A stretch of DNA of 64,000 nt. It comes from Dactylonectria macrodidyma (lineage: Eukaryota > Ascomycota > Sordariomycetes > Hypocreales > Nectriaceae). Under the pieces are notes generated by a model. That model saw only the letters and a program-made list of their open reading frames with translations, was not told the origin of the DNA and made no database searches. Below are positions 55,479-64,000 of the stretch, one piece after another (the stretch's first letter is position 1; each line of letters begins with the position of its first letter). Both the position numbers and the translations under genes were made by a program. The stretch lies in contig JAGMUV010000007.1 of NCBI GenBank assembly GCA_020744425.1, positions 992,001 through 1,056,000 of the forward strand, given 5' to 3'.

Positions 55479-57186
55479 TTACAACATCGACTTGGGGAAA
55501 TTTCGCATCGCTTGTCTTACACCGAGGTCACCAAGCACTTCTTCAGCACCACCAAGGATCGCATCAAACTTGTACGTTCGATGGAACATCTCGATGAACT
55601 TGCCCATACCCGTCTGGGTGAGGCCGCGGCCACCCCAAATTTGTACCGATTCGTCGGCAATCTCATGAGCCGCACGGGTAGCGCTCATCTTCAACAAACC
55701 GATAGGACCTGCTAAGTGCTGAGCCTGCTGTTTGTAAGGCATATGGCACATTTGGTAGGTGATGGTCTCGAGCCAGGATTGGTTGGCTTCGACTAGGGCG
55801 ATCATCTTGGCGAGTCTGGACAGTGTTAGCAACGTGGTCGGCATTTCTGTTGGTGAGGCGTGGCTTACTTTTGCCGAATGACGGGCTGGTCGATGAGGCG
55901 TTTGCCAAAGACCAGACGCTGGTTTGACCACTTGAGGCATTCTTCAACAATGGCCCTCGAAATGCGGGTGCTACCACCTGTTCATCTTCGTCAGACCCGG
56001 ACTGGGTAATTGGGGATAGGTGGATGACATACAAACCATGGTCCATCGCTCGTGATTGAAGTTGCTGAGGATAACGTGAATCCCCTTGTTCTCCTCTCCC
56101 AACAAATTTTCAACGGGAACCTTGACGTTGTCGAAGGTAACGTAGGCGGTGCCAGCGGCGGCGGAGTACGATGTCTTGATAGGCTTGGTCTCAACGCCTT
56201 CACCTCGCTCGATGAGGAGTACACTCAAGCCCTTGCCCGTTCGGACACCGGTCACGAAGTAGTCTGACCAAGATCCATTGGTGATCCACTTCTTTGTTCC
56301 ATTGACGATCTGCTTCGAGTTAGGTTGTCTGATTTGATCGACGGAGGACGCGATCTCGACTTACCCAGTGCTTCCCGTCGGGGGTCTTCTTAGCTGTTGT
56401 GCGCAGGCCCGCGACATCTGAGCCAGCAAAGGCCTCCGTGATAGCAAGACACAGCTTCTTCTTGCCGCTGAAGACCTCGTCGGAAATCTTCTTCTTCCAC
56501 GCCTCGTCTCGAGCAAAGTTCAGCACGGCTGTCAACCCAATAGTCATGCCGGCCATGTTGCCGTCTTGGAAGCCTCGGGCCATTGCCCGGGACATTTCTT
56601 GTGAAACGATGAGATCATGAAAATAATCGAACTCTTCGCCCTTAACGGCACCGTTCATCAATTCCACCCCGTGCAGATGCTTGCCTGGGCCGAGGCGCAT
56701 GTGTAGGATTCCTAGCTTGCTCATGCGCTCGATCATCTCCTGGCTGATAAAGCGCCCCGTGGCCTCGCACTCCTGCGCCTCGGGGTAGAGGTATTTGTCG
56801 GTAAACTCTCGGATAGCGCGCTGCAGCCGGCGGTGAGACTCGTTGTAGTAGGGGCTCTTGAATGATGGTGACAGCCACAGGGGCTCTGCGTAAGGCACCT
56901 GGCTGAGGTCGCCGGGCTGAGGAGTAATGACCTGAGGCTTCTCGCCCTCAACGGTGCCGACGGCGAGGTCAGCGTACTTGGTGAGGACCTCATGGCGATG
57001 CAGGTTGTAGAAGGCTGTGGTCGCGTCTTGGCCGGCGACTTGACGTAGGACGGACTCGCCGCCAGGGTGAGCATCGACGAAGTCGGTGAGGTCGTAGACG
57101 GTGCTGTCGATGATGCACCAGAGCGAGTCGTCGGTGGTGTGGGAGCGAACCTCCTCGCGGGAGTAGGTCGTTTCGGGAGGACTCAT
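55479..57186 (-). CDS. Acyl-CoA dehydrogenase with N-terminal cytochrome b5 domain
   Basis: Exons 57186-56365, 56309-56033, 55977-55869 and 55815-55479 give 514 residues. Residues 5-80 are a cytochrome b5 domain: TYSREEVRSHTTDDSLWCIIDSTVYDLTDF, then the haem motif DAHPGG (His40), with a second His in FYNLHRHEVL (63 or 65). The rest is a flavin acyl-CoA dehydrogenase: N-terminal helices (about 110-200), [34 protein letters not shown], the beta domain (TYVTFDNVKVPVENLLGEENKG), FNHERWTMV and the C-terminal four-helix domain ending ESVQIWGGRGLTQTG. The exon 2 donor is the gtatgt at 56032, giving TMVCGGSTRISR. The gttt six bases earlier breaks the frame. The fusion occurs in several fungi; the substrate is not known. 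No mitochondrial or PTS1 signal is obvious (C-terminus KSML). Confidence 0.93.
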
Positions 57187-57999
57187 GCTGGTGGTGGTGA
57201 TGGACGTGATGTGTTTAAGCGGCAGGCTGATAGCTAAGTGATCTAGTCTCTTCAAGCCCTTTCAATGTCGATCAGATGAAGAAGGAAGTGTGAAATTCAA
57301 CACAAAGCTGTGGGTTTGAAGAGTGAGAAGCTTAACTCGGTAAGACCAAACCACCATGTCGCAGGCAGATTGCAGATTTAATGATTGCTGGTCGGCTGAG
57401 GTGACGTCGGTACCTCGGTTTCTCCAACTCTTCTCCACACGGGCCTCTTAGTTCCAGTTTGCGATGAAATAGAGCGATACTGATTGGTCGGAGCCTTGTC
57501 TGCCATATCGCGGGGGCGGGGCGGACATGTGATGGATGGGGAACTCTGGGGTGAGGCGCGTCGGATCTCGCACTGCATTGAGTAGGCGCTGTTTATTGTT
57601 CCTCGGCTTGGCTGCTCTCGCTCCACTAAGTCTTTGTTGAGGCTGTAGAGACGCAACAGGGATTCTCCTATCTTTTCTGGACCATCATGGCGTGACTTTC
57701 TCGACGGGAGCAGCCGAGTCTCGGCGCTGGTTGCGCACTGTCGCACAAGATCACACACGCACTCTTTGCTGTCGTTGCCAGGGCCGATTTTGGAAAACTA
57801 GCATAAAAGAATATCTACTAGATATTTGCTGACAGCATGTCTAGGCATTGTTGAAGTTTAGGAAATCCACCTCCAAGAGAAACACATAAATTAGGTACCC
57901 AATCATTGGCGGCGAGGGAGGGTATTAGCACAATGAACACACGACCTCAAACGCACAACCATAATCCTTGACGCCCGTCGAACCTTGCTCACCAAAGTT
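57187..57999. other. Intergenic: ACAD promoter and HET 3' flank
   Basis: About 810 bp. GGTACC occurs near 57410 and 57893. No gene is supported. Confidence 0.55.
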
Positions 58000-60317
58000 T
58001 CAAGTTAGAACAAACATCTCCAGCTTCACTCCCTTTCTCTCCAAAGCATCCGGCGACAACCGGGGGTCGGAATTCACAATGCGCCCATCTTTCGTATTCT
58101 TGAAGAAATCAATCACTTCCGGGTCATCTCCCGTCAAATCTCGCCCGAGCTTGTCGAGAGGAATCCTCTCCCAGCCAGAAAGCGGCCCCAGCCTGGGATC
58201 CTCAGGTGTCAGTTCTTTTGTTTCGCGATTGAAGTATTGATTGTAGTTGCGAAATTCTTGCTGAGGGTGCTCATAGACCTGGACCCGCCACGGGGATGGA
58301 AGGGGCCCAAGAAGGGCCTGTGAATCTTGCAGATCGTAGACGAAGCCATGGCTGAGGAAATGGTAGGTTCCATCGGGGTTTGGACGAAGGATGAGAGGAC
58401 GGTCGCAGCCAAGAATGACGCAAACAACGTCGCCTACTCTCGTTAGAACGTCATTGGCTCATTCGTACGATGGAGTTTCATACCAGGTTGGCACGTTGGT
58501 GGGCCGAGGCCGATACTTCCACCTGCAGTCTTGAAAACCGACCGCCCTTGACATCTTTTGAACAGAATGTCGTCTAGGTACTCACTGACATCTATCACCT
58601 TTTTCGGCTGTGTGGCTGTAGAGAAGATTTTGTTCCGAAAATATCTTTTCAGTTCTTCCAATGTTGGCCAACCCTCCTCAATCGGATGCCGTTCACGAGT
58701 GCAGTATTGGAACAAAGTGATTGCATACGCATCGAAGAGAGAACCCCCTGCACGGTACGGAGCGCTGAAGAGGTCTTTGGGCTCCCAGGACCGAATCATT
58801 CGAAGTAACCCTAGCCCACTAGGAGGGCACCAGCCGCCGACAGATTCGATGGTGTCGAAAAGAATACCCTTGATTTCAAGTTTGTTCGGCTCCTCATAGC
58901 GGAACTGTAGCTCTGAACAACCCGAAACCAATTGATGGGCAGAATTGTAGCCATATGGGTACTCCGGAAAGATGTCAGGAACCCAGGATGGGGCTTGAAT
59001 TGTCCTCCCATCCGGCGTGCTACCAAATAGTTCCCACCGACGAATCGTATTAATGTTGATCAGGAATGCGTCCTTGTAAGTCTCTGCAACTGGCTGCTCG
59101 TAGTCTGGCACTATTGCGGACAGAAACTTGGAGGGTGTCAAGGCCAGTATGCCATACACCTTGTCATGAGGATCCAGACACGACCGACTGCCATGCCGCA
59201 TCAGAACTTGGGCTAGAGGTCTTTCATTTCCATTCACGATGGCGGTCCTCGCCCTACCCAGAGCCGCTCTGGCCTTGGGTATCGTCTTTTTGTCCAGTAT
59301 ACACTCAACTGCGCGGCGAAAAAGAGCCCAGGATATCACGGCACTGCCCGCGTGGAGTACAGTCAGGCGGTTGGCCAGGACAATTTCTTGCACTGTCTAT
59401 ACTCGCGTGAACCAAGGTCGGCTTACAAGTTCTTCGATGGCCTCCCACTCACTGTGACTAAATGGCAGATCGACATCGATGTCGTACCACGTCGGCTCCT
59501 CGGCATCCGGCGATGTGAGTCGGAAGCCGTCGAGTGTGGTCTCGATCTGTGCGCCAACATGGGCCAAGAGCGAAACTGCGACAGAACTGTCGTCTTCCTC
59601 GGGCCCAAGCCAAACGACGACGCGGGTGGTAAGGCTGTACATCTTGGAAAGGCATTTCACTGCCACAGCCTTCTCATCAGGGTCTTTTTGATTAATGCAG
59701 ATGACGTCCACCCAGAAAGTCCGTGGTTTGTCCTGGTATCGGAGGTGATGCAGAGCCGAGGCGAGGTTTTGACCTAGCTTGAAGGAACCAATGCATTCTC
59801 CGGTAGCCGATTCCACAAAGCCGGGCTCGGGATCTTCTTGCGACCCCCATACATATGACAGGCAGTCAAAAGCTGGTTCACGGGCCCATATCTCACTGTC
59901 TGATTCGAGAACGTATAAACCGGGGTCCATCATAGGGTCAGGGTGAACCCATGTTGTCTGAAACTCGTCTCCATCGTCCTCATCGCCGTAGGCCTCGTCA
60001 CTGTTCGAGTCTTCAGAACTACTTTCCGCTCCCGAGTCATCCTCGGGATCATAGCAGAAGAGGTATCGACCCTCGGGAGTTTCGAAAACTTCCCAACCAC
60101 TGGGAACGGTTTTCTGGAGTTCAAGGCGCGAGAGGCGAGTCGACTGTTGCTCTTGGGGCTGCTTTAAGAGCACATGTGTGATTTCAATTCGAATCTCATC
60201 ATCAAACTTGCCCGGCAGGAGGTGCAAGAGGCGGATTTCGTCTGGGGAGCTGAGTTGAATGTGTTTGTAAGGCCCGATCTTGTCGGCCTTGTCCATCTGC
60301 GCCTGTTTTCGGCTCAT
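58000..60317 (-). pseudogene. HET-domain (heterokaryon incompatibility) gene with in-frame TAG
   Basis: Frame 60317-58484 plus a second exon at 58433-58000 would encode about 755 residues, but codon 307 (59399-59397) is TAG. HET-domain proteins trigger death of fused incompatible hyphae; many fungal copies are unassigned. The N-terminal 140 residues are acidic and variable, then the HET domain starts: FDCLSYVWG (150), FWVDVICINQKD (201) and VVVWLGPEED (233). The stop lies inside the conserved RPWFTRV-W-TVQE block, exactly where the family has Trp. In-frame coding continues for 304 codons after it (LANRLTVLHAG, DPHDKVYGILAL), and an intron with gtatga/gtag signals leads to PGDVVCVILGCDRPLILRP. 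Only one disabling change is seen, so loss is recent, or the stop is bypassed. A 30-nt GT-AG segment surrounds it. Confidence 0.85.
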
Positions 60318-62389
60318 ATCGAAGTGTATTTTTGGTGTAATGACTAGACAGGGTTTATTCTAACGAACTTGAAAATGAGAAAATTCTTCATGCTCAGCCT
60401 GGTGCCTGGGTAGTAGGATGTTACACAGCCTGGTCAAGACGTGATGTAAACCCCGCACGCTGTGGATGTTCTGGGGTCCTGTAAGCTGTCTCGGCGCAGA
60501 TGGACGGGGGCATGACTGTAGATAATGTCCTGAGAATACAAGGCTGCGAGGATGAAAAAGCCTTTGGCATAAGATATCAACTCGATAAAATCGTCAAAAA
60601 ACTCGCGTATAGTCTATATGAGCATGATTGATTACAGCTATTCTTCTGGTCTGGCACCTGAGCTTGGGTACCTAGCCACCAAGGTCGTGATGTATCCTTC
60701 TCTTTTTATTGGTTAGCAAACGAAAGAGCCCGCCTGACTAGATGCATAGTAAATATTTGCTTCACGGCTGAGTTGACACCACTCTCCATCTCGAGGCAGA
60801 TGCAATGACGAGCTACCATCTGAGCTGCACTTCGGGGCGTGGATGCACTTGTTTGCATAGCAGTAGGCTTGATCTTCTTGCCGTATAATCTTGAAATGGC
60901 TTGAATCACTGTTGATCGCCGTTGACTAAAGCTAGGGCGTGTTTCCTCTGGTTATCGTTAACTCTTGGCAGTCTGTACTACACAGGAGCAAGCGGGGCCG
61001 GGCCGTGTCCTGGATGATCTTAAAGTTACCGATTTTATCTTACCGCCCTAGGAGTATTGCCCTTCGGAAATATCTAGCAGTGAAGGGCCTAGGTACTTGC
61101 CTGATTGTCGGGGCTTCGATTAATGTGAATCCCTGAATGTTAGGAGATGGCAACTGGATCCATATCCACACTGTGCTGCATGTTTCCACCACACCCAGTC
61201 TCCATAATTATGTTCTTTTCAAGTGCAGAATAACTTAGCTTGTTGTTCAGCATGCGGTTTTTCCCTGTATCCGCTGGATTTTCTAACATTATTCGACGAC
61301 CCCTGTTTGCATTGTAAGTTTATTCTTTTCTTCTCTGTTTTGCCAGCCACTGGTCCCACCTCCTGCATTTTTGATAAGCCGGGCCGTGACTCCGCTGCTC
61401 TGATAAGTCCTTTGGAGCTAGAAGAAGGAACGGCCTGGGCCTGGATGGCTCTGGACAAACGACGCGTCTCCCCTCCTCCCCGTGTCCCCATGAGTAGCTA
61501 AGCGCGACTGCGATTGGCTTGGCTTACTACTGCATCACTTCTCCTCTATCTTGGGTCTACGGGTGGGTTTACTCTATCTTGGACATGCGGTGCGCGCCTA
61601 TCACTGCTGTACGAGGGACGGGACAGAGGGCGTACATCTAGATCGTTCCGGGATCCCTTGAAACCATCTGGAGCCCTTGTTCGCCTCACTCGCTTCTCGC
61701 CGAGCCTCCCAAATCTCCGAAGCCCCCTTATCGGCTTCGCCCGAGTGGTGGTAGCAGGATATGAGGCCGGTGACTTATTCTTGGTGTGGTATCGCGGCTT
61801 TTGCCAGCCGCCTGTGGCCGCCCGCCTCATGTTAGTCCCTCCCGTCTGATACCTCTGATCTATCTGGTCCATCTGATCCCCTCTGTCCCCTCTTGGCCCA
61901 TCCGTGGTGATACCTAGTTGGGTGAGGCCTTCCCTCCTTTACCCGTCCTGGTTTTGCTTTCTTTGAGGCTTTGCTCCGATGGCTCTGACTCGACAGGTCG
62001 GGTCGTGCCCGGCTTTGCTGTGCTTGGGAGCCCCCTCCAGGCTTGTGCTTGTCATCCACCAAGACACGCGCATCCTCGGGTTGCATCTCCCTCGTGATCC
62101 TCCCGTCCCTGTCACAATATCGCATCCTATCCCCTTTTTGAGTTGTCATTACTCACGTTGCCTCAATATTTCGCCTACCCTCGGGAACTGGCACAACCCC
62201 ACCGCCCGGTGACCTCCCTATCAAGCTCTAACCTTATATCCCCCTCCCGCCGACTCGGTACACTTGCACCCACCCCGCCTCATAGCTACCAACCATCCAT
62301 CCTAGTACTGGAAGCCAGCTTGCAACTATTCCCAACATCTTCATCATACAGATTTATCCTTGACTTAACCTTTATCGCCAACAATCAGC
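60318..62389. other. Divergent intergenic region HET/amine oxidase
   Basis: About 2.1 kb. GGTACC occurs at about 60668, and CTGAT-C-type short repeats at about 61850-61890. Open frames on both strands (for example 61514-61872) overlap and have no domain. No gene is supported. Confidence 0.5.
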
Positions 62390-64000
62390 ATGGATGCTTA
62401 TTCTATATGTTACACTAGTCCTTCCAGGCGCAATTCTTCCAGGATTTACCAGGATCTCAGGTCTATTCGCCTCCACAGCCTTGTCGATCGCGACCAAGAT
62501 CAACTGTTGGAGAAGTTCTCCACGATGGAAGGCATTGAACAGGTACGAAAACCATTATGAACGTGCCTGCCTCGGTGAGCCTCTAGTTTTTTGAGATCAA
62601 CTCCATGACTTGATGTGTTGCGTGCGGCACATATCACTTGGCCGCCGATATCCTTATCATTCCCCGCCACCAGCCAACACACTATGTGTAACCATACTGA
62701 CATACATTGGCAGCGAACCAAATGTGATCTCGCCTCAAAACCTCACGTTGCTGTGGTTGGCGCCGGACTTGCTGGCCTGCGATGTGCGGATATCCTCCTC
62801 CAGTACGGCTTCAAGGTCACCATCGTCGAGGCTCGTGACCGTATTGGAGGCCGTTTGCACCAAGAGACCCTTCCCAACGGTCATCTGGTCGACATCGGCC
62901 CCAACTGGATTCATGGCACAACAGATAACCCTATGCTGGATATCGCCAAGCAAACCAACACCGCAGTTGGCAGCTGGGACACTCGGTCGTATGTGTTTGA
63001 CCAGGCAGGCGACCTCTTCGATGTCGACGAGGGAGAGGCCTACACTACCCTGATGTGGGAAATCGTCCAAGCGGCTTTCAAGCACTCAAATACGTCATAC
63101 AAGGACATCCACTATGACGAGAGCTTGCACGACTTCTTTCGGCAAAAAGTTGTCGAGAAGATCCCTAATACGGAGAAGGATTACGAGAAGAAGCGGGAAA
63201 CCATAATGCAAATGTCTGAGATGTGGGGAGCCTTTATTGGAAGTCCCATCTTCAATCAAAGTCTGAAATTCTTCTGGCTGGAAGAGTGCATCGAGGGAGG
63301 TAAGTAGATCTTTGCTGTGTAGACACCACTGCTGCCACTGACGATATTTTGCCAGAGAACTTGTTCTGCGCTGGAACCTACAAGAAGGTTTTGGATGCCA
63401 TCGCGAAGCCAGTCCTGGAGGGTGTTGATATCAAGTTCAAGACCAAGGTACAGAGGATATCTTACCGCACAGATCCCGAAGAGAAGGTCAAGATTCAAGT
63501 GGAGGGCGGTCAAACGCTGGGCTTTGACGAAGTTGTTATCACAACTCCTCTGGGATGGCTAAAACGGAATCTCGATGCCTTCGAGCCTGCGCTTCCGGCT
63601 CGTATGACCAAAGCAATCCAAGCTATTAGCTACGGATGCCTCGAAAAGGTATGATAGGCTGATAATTACTGAACGTCCCATGTTGATCAGTCATGCAGGT
63701 CTACATCAGTTTCCCAAGCGCCTTTTGGCTCACACCCGATGGTGATGAGCGAAAGGTTCACGGTTTTGTTCAATGGATTTCCCCCAACTACGCCCCTGAA
63801 TCAAATCCGAAACAGTGGAATCAAGAAGTTGTCGATCTTGCTAGTCTCTCACCGGAAACTTCGCATCCCACTCTCCTATTCTACACCTATGGCGAGCAGT
63901 CGCAGTACCTTACCAGTCAGGTCGCGGGTCTCTCGAGCAAAGAGAGGGACGATTTTCTCATGGACTTCTTCAAGCCTTACTACTCCCGGCTGCCTCACTA
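62390..64000 (+). CDS. FAD-dependent amine oxidase (polyamine-oxidase-like), 5' part
   Basis: Exons 62390-62542, 62714-63299, 63356-63648 and 63699 to the right edge. About 444 residues are visible; the C-terminus is outside. The first exon (MDAYSICYTS...MEGIEQ) is hydrophilic and joins in phase 0 through gtacga/gcag. The FAD dinucleotide-binding motif is VAVVGAGLAGLRCADILLQ, followed by VTIVEARDRIGGRL. LVDIGPNWIHGTTDNPMLDIA is the family's substrate-side block. VVITTPLGWLKRNLDAFEPALP and MTKAIQAISYGCLEKVYISFP are the second conserved region. Such enzymes oxidise polyamines or other amines to aldehydes with H2O2 (family knowledge); the substrate cannot be told. The first exon could be replaced by an internal start in exon 2's upstream extension, but the chosen model fits the phases. 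Confidence 0.9.

Overview
The window is nuclear DNA from a filamentous ascomycete, most likely a Sordariomycete and possibly Hypocreales. The evidence is many short GT-AG introns with CTAAC-like branch sites, fungal gene families (cytochrome b5-acyl-CoA dehydrogenase fusion, HET domain, 21.3 kDa complex I subunit, Dal5-type transporter), CT-rich promoters, and scattered AGGTACCT palindromes. Most of the 26 protein-coding loci are conserved housekeeping genes on both strands. I see no secondary-metabolite cluster, transposon, tRNA or rRNA gene. Exon boundaries were placed by hand from splice signals and reading phase. The joined frames close without stops except in the HET gene; three models (SLT2, amine oxidase, and the stop-bearing HET gene) need comment below.

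Left third (1-20 kb): the 5' part of an Slt2/Mps1-type MAP kinase (-), low-molecular-weight tyrosine phosphatase (-), a small VOC-fold protein (+), a Dal5-type MFS transporter (+), Ups1/PRELI lipid transfer protein (-), a DUF676 lipase with a membrane segment (-), RNA exonuclease Rex3 (+), prohibitin 1 (-) divergent from complex III subunit QCR8 (+), Nhp2 (+), and a DUF1761-like membrane protein (-).

Middle (21-43 kb): Nem1 phosphatase (-), eIF2B beta (+), a fast-evolving low-complexity protein with polyQ and Gly-Pro repeats (+), the NatA catalytic subunit Ard1/Naa10 (-), a short-chain dehydrogenase (+), Lto1 (+), complex I 21.3 kDa subunit (-), nuclear peroxiredoxin Dot5 (-), a four-exon gene for a 46-residue membrane microprotein (+), a mitochondrial NAD+-type carrier (-), and QCR7 (+).

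Right third (43-64 kb): Ubp3/USP10-type deubiquitinase (-), Sae2/CtIP/Ctp1 (-), the CCHC zinc-knuckle protein Gis2 with two micro-exons (+), cytochrome b5-acyl-CoA dehydrogenase (-), a HET-domain gene interrupted by an in-frame TAG (-), and the 5' part of a flavin amine oxidase (+). Several genes serve mitochondria (PHB1, QCR7, QCR8, nuo-21.3, UPS1, NAD carrier), but they are interleaved with unrelated genes, so I infer no functional cluster.

The best candidates for something new are the 46-residue spliced microprotein at 38389-38740, the HET gene with a single stop at its conserved Trp (and a codon-aligned 30-nt GT-AG segment around that stop), and the orphan low-complexity protein at 28793-31141, whose Gly-Pro hexapeptide repeats are kept while their codons differ.
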